From Parvibaculum sp040216885 (GTDB lineage: Bacteria; Pseudomonadota; Alphaproteobacteria; Parvibaculales; Parvibaculaceae): a stretch of 64,000 bases of DNA. Position numbers and translations under genes: made by a program. The DNA lies in contig JAVJOG010000004.1 in NCBI GenBank assembly GCA_040216885.1, forward strand, positions 10,822-74,821, in the 5' to 3' direction. Positions 26,201 through 34,715 of the stretch are shown piece by piece; position 1 is the first letter of the stretch; each line of letters starts with the position of its first letter. The notes under the pieces are model-generated. The model did no database searches and was not told the origin of the DNA. It saw nothing but the letters and a program-made list of their open reading frames with translations.

Positions 26201-27340
26201 ATGGCACTTGTACTCACCGAGGAGCAGCAGCTCCTGCGCGACACCGCAACGCAGTTTTTCCAGGAGCGTTTGCCCATCGCCAATCTGCGCAAGCTGCGCG
26301 ACACAAAGGACGCCACCGGCTTCGACCGCGCGATCTGGAAGGAGATGTCCGATCTCGGTTTTGCCGGCATCATGATTTCCGAAAAATACGGCGGCACCGA
26401 TTTCGGCCCCGTCGGTCTCGGGCTCGTGCTCGAACAGGCCGGCCGCACGCTGGCCGCGAGCCCGCTGGTTTCCACCGTCCTGCTCTGCGGATCGGCCGTG
26501 CAGCTCGCCGGCAATGCGACGCAGCGCCAGGACATCCTCGCGGCCATCGCCGCCGGCGACCGCATCATGGCGCTGGCGCTGGAGGAAGGCCCACACCACA
26601 ACCCGACCCGCATCGCCACCCGCGCCGAAGCCAGCGGCCAGGCCTTCAAGATCTCGGGCAAAAAGACCTTCGTTCTCGACGGCCATGTCGCCGACCAGTT
26701 GATCGTCGCCGCCCGCACCTCCGGTAACGAAAATGACCGCGCCGGCATCACCCTCTTCCTCGTCGATCCGAAATCGGACGGCGTGAAAATCTCGCGCACC
26801 CTGATGGTCGACAGCCGCAACGCCGCCGACATCTCCTTCGACGGCGTAACCGTGCCGTCAACCGCCGTGCTCGGCTCGGTCGATGGCGGCATCGACGTAC
26901 TCGAACAGGTGCTCGACATCGCCCGCATCGGCATCTCGGCCGAAATGCTGGGTCTGGTGCAGGAGGTCTTCGACACCACGCTTGCCTACCTGAAGGAGCG
27001 CAAGCAGTTCGGCAAGGTCATCGGTTCCTTCCAGGCGCTGCAGCACCGCATGGCAACGCTCTTCGCCGAGATCGAGCTTTGCCGCTCGGTCGTGCTCGAC
27101 GCGCTCTCGGCGCTGGAAGCCCGGCGCAACGACGTGCCGCTGATCGCGAGCCTCGCCAAGGCCCGCCTTTCGGACACGGCAACCGTGATGACCAATGAAG
27201 GCCTGCAGATGCATGGCGGCATGGGCATGACCGACCAGTTCGACGTCGGCCTCTTCATGAAGCGTGCCCGTGTCGCCGCGGCGACTTTCGGCGACGGAAA
27301 TTTCCACCGCGACCGTTATGCGTCGCTGGAAGGCTACTGA
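26201..27340 (+). CDS. Acyl-CoA dehydrogenase family protein (second subunit)
   Basis: The protein has 379 residues. The N-terminal domain begins at LTEEQQLLRDTATQFFQERLP, and the C-terminal helical domain has YLKERKQFGKVIGSFQALQHR and MHGGMGMTDQFDVG. The middle beta domain lacks the classic acceptor-side motif seen in the first gene and reads KISGKKTFVLDGHVAD instead. It is the smaller, more divergent partner typical of heteromeric acyl-CoA dehydrogenases. AGATACAGAAACGAA precedes the ATG; the ribosome binding site is weak, consistent with coupling to the upstream gene. Confidence 0.87.
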   Translation: MALVLTEEQQLLRDTATQFFQERLPIANLRKLRDTKDATGFDRAIWKEMSDLGFAGIMISEKYGGTDFGPVGLGLVLEQAGRTLAASPLVSTVLLCGSAVQLAGNATQRQDILAAIAAGDRIMALALEEGPHHNPTRIATRAEASGQAFKISGKKTFVLDGHVADQLIVAARTSGNENDRAGITLFLVDPKSDGVKISRTLMVDSRNAADISFDGVTVPSTAVLGSVDGGIDVLEQVLDIARIGISAEMLGLVQEVFDTTLAYLKERKQFGKVIGSFQALQHRMATLFAEIELCRSVVLDALSALEARRNDVPLIASLAKARLSDTATVMTNEGLQMHGGMGMTDQFDVGLFMKRARVAAATFGDGNFHRDRYASLEGY

Positions 27341-27347
27341 CGATCCC

Positions 27348-27375
27348 GCGAACGTACCCCTCGGGGTACGTTCGC
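27348..27375. terminator. Perfect 13-bp palindrome (terminator or operator)
   Basis: The arms GCGAACGTACCCC and GGGGTACGTTCGC pair perfectly around TC. It begins seven bases after the acyl-CoA dehydrogenase stop, so it may end that operon, but no T-run follows. A third related half (GGGGTACGTGGTTCG at 27394-27408) lies just before the DUF1007 gene, so an operator role for the metal-transport genes is also possible. Confidence 0.55.
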
Positions 27376-27412
27376 CCACAAGTCCACATGGCGGGGGTAC
27401 GTGGTTCGTAAA

Positions 27413-28102
27413 ATGTTGAAGGTCCTGTCCGGCCCGAACGCAAAACCGGCGATGCGTATCTTGCCGCTTGTCGCCGCATTGCTGGCGCTCGCCGTGCCGG
27501 CGCGCCCGGCCGCCGCCCATCCCCATGTCTGGATCGACCTGCGGACTGAGGCCCATGTCGACGCCGAGGGCCGCCTCGCCGCCGTCACCATCGTCTGGAT
27601 TTTCGACGAGTTCTATTCGGCCTTCGCCCTTGACGGCCTCGAAAAGCCGGGCGGCGACTACAAGCCCGAGGACCTCGCGGCGCTGACCGACGTCAACATG
27701 TCGAACCTCGCCGAATTCGACTACTTCACCGAAGTGACGCAAGGCGGCGCGCCCGCATCCTTCGGCGAACCGCGCGATGCGCATTCGACATGGAACGAGG
27801 AAAGCGGCCGCCTGACGCTCACCTTCACATTGCCGATCGCCGAACCGCGCCCCGCAACCGGCGAAGCGCCGGCGGCCTACCGCGTCTACGATCCCTCCTA
27901 CTACATTTCGATCGACTACACCGAAAAGGACGCCCTGCGCATCGTCGGCGAAGCAGCCGCCCGCTGCGAGGCTTCCGTCGAAACGCCCAATGTCGAGAAT
28001 GTCTGGACGACGCTGCCCGAGGCCGCCTTCACCAGCGGCCAGTCGCAAATGGGCGCGATGTTCGCCGCCACGGCGACGCTGACCTGCCGGGCCGCCGAAT
28101 GA
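27413..28102 (+). CDS. DUF1007 periplasmic protein (metal-transport partner)
   Basis: This is a 229-residue protein with a signal peptide ending ARPAAA, giving a mature N-terminus HPHVWID, which is characteristic of DUF1007. The N-terminal His-Pro-His could bind metal. Possible starts are GTG 27401 (best spaced from a GGCGGGGG), ATG 27413 and ATG 27452 (which gives the cleanest signal peptide); the middle one is listed. Its stop overlaps the NicO-type transporter start (ATGA). Such proteins occur next to nickel, cobalt or zinc transporters. The role is inferred from this pairing. Confidence 0.82.
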   Translation: MLKVLSGPNAKPAMRILPLVAALLALAVPARPAAAHPHVWIDLRTEAHVDAEGRLAAVTIVWIFDEFYSAFALDGLEKPGGDYKPEDLAALTDVNMSNLAEFDYFTEVTQGGAPASFGEPRDAHSTWNEESGRLTLTFTLPIAEPRPATGEAPAAYRVYDPSYYISIDYTEKDALRIVGEAAARCEASVETPNVENVWTTLPEAAFTSGQSQMGAMFAATATLTCRAAE

Positions 28103-29073
28103 AGAGCCTGCTGCGGAAAACCGCACTGTCGGCGCTCGTCCTCGTTGCCGCCGCCGCCGCAACGACGGCGCTGGCGCAAAGCCCCTTCGCGCTGCCGGAT
28201 GCCGGTGCACCGCCGCCCGAGCCCGGCTTCTTCGCCGGTCTCTCGCGCTACATAATGGCGATGCAGCAGGAATATTACCGCGCCATGGCCGGCGCGCTGC
28301 GCGCGGTCAACCTGCAAGGCTCGCTCGCCGCCGCATGGGGTCTCGTCTCGATCTCGTTCCTTTATGGCGTCTTCCACGCCGCCGGCCCAGGCCACGGCAA
28401 GGTCATCGTCACCTCCTGGCTGCTCGCCGACGAACGCGAAGTGAAGCGCGGCATCCTGATCGCCTTCCTCTCCGCTTTCGCGCAGGCCGTCACCGCGATC
28501 CTCGTCGTCGGCATCCTGGCGCTCGCCCTCGGCATGACGCAGCGCGCCACCGCCGACATCGTGCCGATTATCGAGCGCTTGAGCTTCGCGTTGATTGCCG
28601 GCGTCGGCGCCTGGCTCATCTGGCGCGCCTTCCGCCCGTCTCACGATCACGGCCACGATCGCACGCACCGCCATCATGACCATGCGCATGACCACGCCCA
28701 TCTGCCGACGCCCGTCGAGCTTCGCAAGGCGCGCGGCCTGAAAGGCATGGCCGCGGTCATCCTTTCGGTCGGCCTGCGTCCCTGCAGCGGCGCGATACTG
28801 GTGCTGCTCTTCGCGGTCACGCAGCAGGCCTTCCATATCGGCGTCCTCTCGGCTTTCGCCATGTCGGTCGGAACCGCGATCACGGTCTCGGGCCTCGCAC
28901 TTCTCACCGTCGCCTCGAAAAACGGCGCGCTGCGCCTTGCCGGCCGCATCGACAGCCCCTGGACGCAGCGTCTGGAACGCACCCTGCGGATCGCCGGCGG
29001 CGGCTTCATTCTGCTCTTCGGATTGTTCCTGCTGGTCGGCTCCTTCACGCTGCCGCGTCAGCCGCTTTTCTGA
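28099..29073 (+). CDS. NicO/RcnA-family nickel-cobalt transporter
   Basis: This is a 324-residue membrane protein with an N-terminal signal-like segment followed by about six spans. The NicO motif region FLYGVFHAAGPGHGKVIV (about residues 89-106) contains the His-x(4)-Pro-Gly-His-Gly pattern of the family. SVGLRPCSGAILVLLFA is the second family signature. Between them lies a His-rich cytoplasmic or periplasmic loop (DHGHDRTHRHHDHAHDHAH, about residues 181-199) likely to bind metal. Direction cannot be settled: RcnA relatives export, other NicO proteins import. Coupled to DUF1007 by an ATGA overlap. Confidence 0.88.
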   Translation: MKSLLRKTALSALVLVAAAAATTALAQSPFALPDAGAPPPEPGFFAGLSRYIMAMQQEYYRAMAGALRAVNLQGSLAAAWGLVSISFLYGVFHAAGPGHGKVIVTSWLLADEREVKRGILIAFLSAFAQAVTAILVVGILALALGMTQRATADIVPIIERLSFALIAGVGAWLIWRAFRPSHDHGHDRTHRHHDHAHDHAHLPTPVELRKARGLKGMAAVILSVGLRPCSGAILVLLFAVTQQAFHIGVLSAFAMSVGTAITVSGLALLTVASKNGALRLAGRIDSPWTQRLERTLRIAGGGFILLFGLFLLVGSFTLPRQPLF

Positions 29074-29190
29074 ACGCCGGGCCCTATCGACAAGCCCTGC
29101 CCCCCGCCCCATACTGCCCCCCGAAAACCGGCGCCGCGCTTCGGCGCGAACGGCGCTCCCGAAGACGAACAAACAAGCTAGAGACAAACG

Positions 29191-29427
29191 ATGGCCGACG
29201 AGAAGACCAGCGACGCCCCCGAGCGCATCACCGTCCTCGCGCGCGATTTCACCCCCGCCGCGATGGAGTTCCACCGCCGGAACATGAGCGAGAAGGGCTA
29301 TCGCATGGAAGGCCAGATCGTGCAGCGCAAGTTCCAGATGATCGAGGGGCTCGGCGCGCCGAAAGACCTCTTCGACGGTGAAGCCTTCTACGCCGTCACC
29401 TTTGTCCGCAAGGGCATCGAGAAGTGA
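29191..29427 (+). CDS. Small conserved-looking hypothetical protein
   Basis: This is a 78-residue soluble protein without signal peptide or membrane span: RITVLARDFTPAAMEFHRRNMSEKGYRMEGQIVQRKFQ. Codon bias fits the neighbours. Its stop overlaps the next gene as GTGA, so the two are translationally coupled. I do not recognise the family. Confidence 0.6.
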   Translation: MADEKTSDAPERITVLARDFTPAAMEFHRRNMSEKGYRMEGQIVQRKFQMIEGLGAPKDLFDGEAFYAVTFVRKGIEK

Positions 29428-29888
29428 CCCCGCCGCCCTTCGACAGGGCGGAAGAGACACCCGCCGGCGGCGAAACGGCGAGCGGGGAAAACCGGATCGG
29501 CCGCTGGACGTTGTTTCGCGACGTCGCCGTCCTCCAGGGCAAGCTGGTTCTCGACAATATCAAGGATCTGGTGCTGGTGCCGGTCTCGATCGGCGCCGCG
29601 GCAATCTCCCTTTTCAACCGCGACGGCGACACCGGCCGACAGTTCTATCACGTCCTCCACGCGGCGCGGCGCATGGAAGACTGGCTCGACAAATACGGAG
29701 ACGCAGACCGCATTCCGGCCCCGCCCTTTGCGCAAGGACAGGACGGAGAAAGCATCGACGCGCTGATCGACCGCGTCGAGGATCTCGTGAAGCGTCAATA
29801 CGAACGCGGCGGCGTAACGGCAAACGCCAAGGATTCGATCGACCGCGCGCTTGATGCGCTGCAGGAAAAGCTCGCACGCCGTCCTTGA
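29424..29888 (+). CDS. Hypothetical protein with one possible membrane segment
   Basis: The protein has 154 residues and starts at a GTG that overlaps the previous stop (GTGA). A hydrophobic stretch DLVLVPVSIGAAAISLF lies at about residues 48-64. The C-terminal half is helical and charged (IDALIDRVEDLVKRQYERGG and ALDALQEKL). Function and family unknown. Coupling to the upstream 78-residue protein suggests a shared role. Confidence 0.6.
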   Translation: MTPPPFDRAEETPAGGETASGENRIGRWTLFRDVAVLQGKLVLDNIKDLVLVPVSIGAAAISLFNRDGDTGRQFYHVLHAARRMEDWLDKYGDADRIPAPPFAQGQDGESIDALIDRVEDLVKRQYERGGVTANAKDSIDRALDALQEKLARRP

Positions 29889-30122
29889 TGAACGCCATTA
29901 TTTCCGGCGGGTTTCCGCCATTCTCCGGCATCCACCCGCGGACAAACCCGTTGACTTGGCCAGTCTTATCCTGTTGTCTTTCCGGGCAATCGGCATTTTG
30001 GCCTGGCTTGGCTGCTCCGCCCTTCGGGCCCTTTCAAGACTCCCAAAAGATCAGGTTGTACGACGCCGCGCGATAGGCGCGCGGTTATTGACGCATGCAA
30101 ATGCGTTTGAGGAGACGAAGAA

Positions 30123-30326
30123 ATGGCGACAGGTATCGTGAAGTGGTTCAACGGCCAGAAAGGTTACGGCTTCATTCAGCCGTCCGACGGCGGCCGCGAT
30201 GTGTTCGTTCACATCAGCGCCGTGGAGCGCGCTGGCCTCAGCACGCTGAACGAGGGCCAGAAGGTCAACTACGAACTCGTGACTGAAAAAGGCAAGACGT
30301 CCGCCGCCAACCTGACGGTCGCGTAA
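30123..30326 (+). CDS. cspA: Cold shock protein (CspA family)
   Basis: This 67-residue OB-fold protein carries RNP1 KGYGFIQ and RNP2 VFVHISAV, both intact. It binds single-stranded RNA/DNA and works as an RNA chaperone. GGAGACGAAGAA precedes the ATG. The upstream 234 bases lack an ORF, which leaves room for a long 5' leader of the kind that regulates other csp genes. A strong terminator follows. Whether it is cold-induced cannot be seen. Confidence 0.95.
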   Translation: MATGIVKWFNGQKGYGFIQPSDGGRDVFVHISAVERAGLSTLNEGQKVNYELVTEKGKTSAANLTVA

Positions 30327-30349
30327 GCCTTCATCTTTCGATGGATCGG

Positions 30350-30384
30350 ATGGCCGGGCCTTGCGCCCGGCCATTTTCGTTTTG
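30350..30384 (+). terminator. Rho-independent terminator after cspA
   Basis: The ten-base stem ATGGCCGGGC/GCCCGGCCAT has loop CTTGC and is followed by TTTCGTTTTG, starting 24 bases after the cspA stop. It abuts the end of the opposing small basic protein gene and may serve both directions. Confidence 0.9.
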
Positions 30385-30386
30385 TC

Positions 30387-30521
30387 TTACTTCTTCTTGC
30401 CGCCCTTGCCGATGGCGGCCACGGGCGAAGGCGCGGGCACAGGACCGCCCTTCTTTTTCATGTTCTTGTCCGCCTTCGGCTTCTTGGCTTCTCGATTGCT
30501 CTTCTTCTGACCCTTGGCCAA
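30387..30521 (-). CDS. Small Lys-rich protein with TTG start
   Basis: The 44-residue frame begins MAKGQKKSNREAKKPKADK and ends GKGGKKK. The start is TTG, preceded by a perfect AGGAGG six bases upstream (TCAATT spacer), which decides it over an upstream in-frame ATG. Similar very short MAKGQ-x-RSN-x-E-x-KKPK proteins are widespread in Alphaproteobacteria; I recall them as uncharacterised. The high charge suggests RNA or ribosome association. Confidence 0.7.
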   Translation of the reverse strand: MAKGQKKSNREAKKPKADKNMKKKGGPVPAPSPVAAIGKGGKKK

Positions 30522-30772
30522 AATTGACCTCCTGTTGAAACGCAGAATCGCGCGCCAGACGGCCGCGCCTGCCTGCGCAGCCAATCACAAGCCCCGTCGC
30601 AACGCAACGTCCGCACATGGCGTCGTTTTGCGGCGTTCGCCGCTCTGTTGCGAAAAAACTTGGCTCAGGCGGTTCATCTCACCTCGTCATTCGCGTTACG
30701 CTGCCTATATGTTCCGGAACCGGCACCGGAGGACAGTCGCCGGAATAATCACTGGCGACGAAGAGTCTGTTT

Positions 30773-32065
30773 ATGAAAGAGATTTTTCCGCGCGCGGGCG
30801 GGAACGCATTCGAATCGGCGGATACCGGCAGCAAGGCACAACGGCGCGGCGCGCTGAAGGAACGCTATCTTGCCACACGCGCCGCCACCGAGGCGCTTGC
30901 CGAGCCGCTGAGCGCCGAGGATCAGACAATCCAGTCGATGCCCGACGCCAGCCCCGCGAAATGGCACCGGGCGCACACGACGTGGTTCTTCGAAACTTTT
31001 CTTCTCCTGCCCCGCCTGCCGGGCTATGCGCCTTTCGACGAGCGCTATCACTATCTCTTCAACTCCTATTACGAAGCGCTGGGCGAGCGGCACCCGCGCC
31101 CGGCGCGCGGGCTGATCACGCGGCCCTCCGCGAGCGATATCGCGGTCTGGCGCGCGCATGTCGACGAGGCGATGCTGCGCCTGCTCGACGATGGCCCCGA
31201 AGAGATCGGCGATCTGGTCGAACTCGGGATCGCCCATGAACAGCAGCATCAGGAATTGTTGCTGACCGACATCAAGCACGCCTTCTCGCTCAACCCCACG
31301 CTTCCCGTCTATGTCGCCCGCGCGCGCAAGCCCGCCGCCAACGACGCCGCGCCGAAGCAGCGCTGGTACGAGATTGCCGAAGGCATCTACCCGATCGGTC
31401 GCGACGGCGCGGGTTTCGCCTTCGACAATGAGGGCCCCCGCCACAATGTTTTCCTGAACGGCGCGAAAATCGCGACGCGGCCGGTCAGCGTCGGCGAATA
31501 CATGGACTTCATCGCCGATGGTGGTTACCGCCGCCCGGAATTCTGGCTCGCCGACGGCTGGGACGCGGTGCGCGCCAACGGCTGGACCGCGCCCGCCTAC
31601 TGGCAGTGCGACGAGGCAAACCCGGCGGCTTTCACACTGCACGGCGTGCTCCCGCTGCGCGAGGACGAACCGGTCGTACATGTGAGCGGCTACGAAGCCG
31701 CCGCCTATGCGGCCTGGGCCGGCAATCGCCTGCCGACGGAAGCCGAATGGGAGACGGCCGCCCGCGAACACGCGCCGGAAAACAGCCGCGAGCCGTCGCT
31801 TGCCTTTCACCCCGGCCCGCTGGCGCATGGCTTCACGCAGGACGTCTGGGAATGGACGTCGAGCGCCTATGCGCCCTATCCGGGCTTCAAGCCCGCCAGG
31901 GGCGCGGTCGGCGAATACAACGGCAAATTCATGGTCAACCAGATGGTCTTGCGCGGTCGTTCCTGCGCAACGCCGCCCGGCCATGAACGCCTGACCTACC
32001 GCAACTTCTTCGCGCCCGGCGCGCGCTGGCAGTTCAGCGGTTTCAGACTGGCGGAGGACCTGTGA
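30773..32065 (+). CDS. egtB: Ergothioneine biosynthesis protein EgtB
   Basis: The protein has 430 residues. The N-terminal DinB-like domain carries iron ligands in WHRAHTTWFFE (about 65-75) and the H-x(3)-H pair in HEQQHQELL (about 155). The C-terminal FGE-sulphatase domain has GNRLPTEAEWE and the closing RNFF-RWQFSGFRLAED. It joins cysteine or gamma-glutamylcysteine to trimethylhistidine through an oxygen-dependent C-S bond. It is followed by egtD with overlapping codons. There is no egtE in the window, so the lyase step must be encoded elsewhere. Confidence 0.94.
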   Translation: MKEIFPRAGGNAFESADTGSKAQRRGALKERYLATRAATEALAEPLSAEDQTIQSMPDASPAKWHRAHTTWFFETFLLLPRLPGYAPFDERYHYLFNSYYEALGERHPRPARGLITRPSASDIAVWRAHVDEAMLRLLDDGPEEIGDLVELGIAHEQQHQELLLTDIKHAFSLNPTLPVYVARARKPAANDAAPKQRWYEIAEGIYPIGRDGAGFAFDNEGPRHNVFLNGAKIATRPVSVGEYMDFIADGGYRRPEFWLADGWDAVRANGWTAPAYWQCDEANPAAFTLHGVLPLREDEPVVHVSGYEAAAYAAWAGNRLPTEAEWETAAREHAPENSREPSLAFHPGPLAHGFTQDVWEWTSSAYAPYPGFKPARGAVGEYNGKFMVNQMVLRGRSCATPPGHERLTYRNFFAPGARWQFSGFRLAEDL

Positions 32066-33042
32066 GCGGAAGCATTGAAAATCGTCCGGAAGAACTTCGG
32101 GACTTCGAACCCTCGCTCGGCGAGTTTCGCGACGGCGTGATCGAAGGTCTTTCGGCGCCCGCCAAGACCCTGCCCTGCAAGTTCCTCTACGACGACCGCG
32201 GCTCGCATCTCTTCGACGAGATTTGCGAGCAGCCCGAATATTATCCGACGCGCACCGAGACCGGCATCCTGAAGCGGCATGCCCGCGACATCGCCCGCAC
32301 GCTCGGCCCCGAGGTACGCCTTGTCGAATTCGGCTCCGGCGCCGGCATCAAGATTCGTCTTCTGCTGCGCGCGCTTGAAAGCCCCGCCGTCTGCCTGCCG
32401 GTCGATATTTCGCGTGAGCACCTGCTTGCCGCGAGCGCCGCGCTTGCCCGCGACTTCCCCCATATTCGCATCGCGCCGGTCTGCGCCGACTACACGGCGC
32501 ATTTCGAACTGCCGGAACTTCCCGGCGTGACCTATCGCTCGACGGCCGCCTTCTTCCCCGGCTCCACCATCGGCAATTTCACGAGAGCCGAGGCGGTCGA
32601 ATTTCTGGACGGCACGCGCGAACTTCTCGGAAGCGGCGCCACGATGATCGTCGGTGTCGACCTCATCAAGAACGAAGACACGCTGCGCGCCGCCTATGAC
32701 GATGCGGCCGGCGTCACGGCCGCCTTCAATCTCAACCTGCTGCGCCGGATCAACCGCGATCTGGGCGGATCGTTCGACCTTTCCCGCTTCCGCCACGAAG
32801 CCCGCTGGAACACGGAACTGTCGCGTATCGAAATGCACCTTGTCAGCCTGCGCGAGCAGGATGTCGTCGTCGGACGCCGGTCCTTTCCGTTCCGCGCCGG
32901 CGAGACGATCCACACCGAGAATTCGCACAAATACAGCCTCGAGGGTTTCCGCGATCTGGCCGCCGAGGCGGGCTATGAGACGATCGACGTCTGGACCGAC
33001 GAAAGTCGCCTCTTCAGCGTTCACGCGCTTCGTGCACAATAG
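32062..33042 (+). CDS. egtD: L-histidine N(alpha)-methyltransferase EgtD
   Basis: This 326-residue protein starts at a GTG that overlaps the egtB stop (GTGA). EgtD features include FLYDDRGSHLFDEICEQPEYYPTRTE near the N-terminus, the SAM motif LVEFGSGAGIK, and AFFPGSTIGNF in the middle. It trimethylates histidine to hercynine, the first step of ergothioneine synthesis. The operon egtB-egtD supplies the two core enzymes of the thiol antioxidant pathway. Confidence 0.95.
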   Translation: MSGSIENRPEELRDFEPSLGEFRDGVIEGLSAPAKTLPCKFLYDDRGSHLFDEICEQPEYYPTRTETGILKRHARDIARTLGPEVRLVEFGSGAGIKIRLLLRALESPAVCLPVDISREHLLAASAALARDFPHIRIAPVCADYTAHFELPELPGVTYRSTAAFFPGSTIGNFTRAEAVEFLDGTRELLGSGATMIVGVDLIKNEDTLRAAYDDAAGVTAAFNLNLLRRINRDLGGSFDLSRFRHEARWNTELSRIEMHLVSLREQDVVVGRRSFPFRAGETIHTENSHKYSLEGFRDLAAEAGYETIDVWTDESRLFSVHALRAQ

Positions 33043-33083
33043 AAGCCGACATTCCGTCGCAACCGGCAAAGCGCGAGGCCCCC

Positions 33084-33710
33084 ATGATCACTGTCCACCA
33101 CCTCAACAATTCGCGCTCCCAGCGTATCCTCTGGCTGCTGGAGGAACTCGGCCTGGACTATGAGATCGCCGGCTACAAGCGCGACGCGACGAGCAACCTC
33201 GCGCCCGATGAATTGAAGAAGATTCATCCCCTCGGCAAATCGCCGGTCATCACCGACGGCGGCGCGCCGGTCGCGGAATCCGGCGCCATCGTCGAATACC
33301 TGATCCGCAAACACGGCAAGGGCAAGTTCATGCCGGCCGAAAACGCGGCCGATTTCATTCCCTATCTGCACTGGATGCACTATGCCGAAGGCTCGGCCAT
33401 GCTGCCGGTCATGCTGACGCTCTACACGATGCGCCTCGGCGACGCCGCCGCGCCCTTGCGCCCGCGCCTCGAAAGCGAGATTGCCAATCACTTCGGCTAC
33501 ATGGACAAGGCGCTGGGAAAGAACGACTTCTTCGTCGGCAACACGCTGACCGGCGCCGATTTCCAGATCGTCTTTGTGCTCGAGGCCGCCCGCTCGCTCG
33601 GCTTGCTGAAGCCCTTCGCCAATCTCAACCGCTATCTCGACGCGGTTCACGCCCGCCCCGCCTACAAGCGCGGCGTCGAACGCGGCGGCCAATACGATCT
33701 TGGGGGTTAG
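33084..33710 (+). CDS. Glutathione S-transferase family protein
   Basis: The protein has 208 residues. The N-terminal thioredoxin-like domain has the active-site-like SQRILWLLEELGL (Ser near residue 11) and the cis-Pro loop in GKSPVITDGGAPVAESGAIVEYL. The C-terminal helical domain follows. Length and layout fit soluble GSTs. It lies 41 bases after egtD and may share its transcript. Substrate unknown. Confidence 0.88.
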   Translation: MITVHHLNNSRSQRILWLLEELGLDYEIAGYKRDATSNLAPDELKKIHPLGKSPVITDGGAPVAESGAIVEYLIRKHGKGKFMPAENAADFIPYLHWMHYAEGSAMLPVMLTLYTMRLGDAAAPLRPRLESEIANHFGYMDKALGKNDFFVGNTLTGADFQIVFVLEAARSLGLLKPFANLNRYLDAVHARPAYKRGVERGGQYDLGG

Positions 33711-33722
33711 AGCCAGCGGAAA

Positions 33723-34325
33723 TCAATGCGCGGCATAGTTGAGCCCGAACCAGATCGCCGCGACAACGAACATCGCCACGCCGATCGCGGCGCTGGCAAT
33801 GCTGGCGCCGATCCCGACCACAAGCCCGTCATGCTCGACAAGGCCGAGACCGGTGACGAAAAGCGAAATCGCCGGCAGCCAGCCGGTAAACGGCACCGGC
33901 ATGCACAGCACAAGGGCGGCCGCCAGCAGCAGCACGCCGAGCGGCCGTTCGGCCGGGCCGCGAAAGAGACCGGGCAGCCGCATCCGCATGATGCGCGACA
34001 GCGGCCGCGCCATCGGCAATGCCTTCAGCGCACCGGCCCGCCAGCGTTTGCGGGTAAAGGCCCGCTTCGATATCAGGTCCGGCAGCCACAAGGCCGGACG
34101 GCCGAGCGCCATCTGGGCGGCGATGAAAATGGCCGGTATGCCGAGAACGAGATTGGCGCCCGGCGGCAAGGGCAGCATGTTGATAAGGCCGACCAGCACG
34201 AAGCCCCAGCCGAAGCTGCGATCGCCGAGCGATTCGAGAACTTCGCCGAGTGTGCTTCCGTTCGGCCGTTTTCGGGTGCCGACCTGGGCGAGACCCCGCA
34301 GCGCGCCGCTCCTTCTTTGTTTCAT
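33723..34325 (-). CDS. exoD: ExoD family membrane protein
   Basis: This is a 200-residue protein with four to five predicted spans. It matches the exopolysaccharide synthesis ExoD family (GFVLVGLINMLPLPPGANLVLGIPAI and GWLPAISLFVTGLGLVEHDG). ATG 34325 was selected as the family start; another in-frame ATG lies 51 bases upstream. ExoD affects exopolysaccharide production and alkaline tolerance in rhizobia, but its molecular role is not settled. Confidence 0.85.
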   Translation of the reverse strand: MKQRRSGALRGLAQVGTRKRPNGSTLGEVLESLGDRSFGWGFVLVGLINMLPLPPGANLVLGIPAIFIAAQMALGRPALWLPDLISKRAFTRKRWRAGALKALPMARPLSRIMRMRLPGLFRGPAERPLGVLLLAAALVLCMPVPFTGWLPAISLFVTGLGLVEHDGLVVGIGASIASAAIGVAMFVVAAIWFGLNYAAH

Positions 34326-34457
34326 CGACGTCTCATCGAATGCGATACTCCAGCCGGGCCGGCCCGCATCTAACACCTTTTGACGCGGGCCGTCACTGCG
34401 CCATTATGGCCTTTGACATCCGCATGGGCATACGTCATGGCGGAAGCGGAAACATAC

Positions 34458-34715
34458 ATGAGCAGGCCCTGGTATCTCTACATTCTGGAATGCGCCGGCG
34501 GAAAGCTCTACACCGGCATCGCGCTCGATCCGGAAGCGCGCTACAAGGCGCATGCCGAGGGTCGCGGCGCGAAGTTCACGCGCAGCTATCCGCCGGTGCG
34601 GCTCGCGATGGTCGAGACCTTTTCCAGCCGCTCCGAGGCCCTGAAGGCCGAATACGCAGTCAAGAAACTCAGCGCGGCGGAAAAGCGCAAGCTGGTCGGC
34701 AAGGCGGAACGATGA
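34458..34715 (+). CDS. GIY-YIG nuclease family protein (YhbQ-like)
   Basis: The protein has 85 residues. The GIY-YIG core is seen as WYLYILECAGGKLYTGIALD, with Arg in the following helix and the Glu in RSEALKAEYAVKKL. The start at 34458 (preceded by GGAAACATAC) gives the usual N-terminal distance; ATG 34437 is an alternative. The UPF0213 subgroup has no well-established substrate. Its stop overlaps the slyX start (ATGA). Confidence 0.88.
   Translation: MSRPWYLYILECAGGKLYTGIALDPEARYKAHAEGRGAKFTRSYPPVRLAMVETFSSRSEALKAEYAVKKLSAAEKRKLVGKAER

Noticed and set aside
29940..29980. TTGACT promoter before cspA
   Set aside because: No -10 element at acceptable spacing could be identified, so the promoter was not listed.
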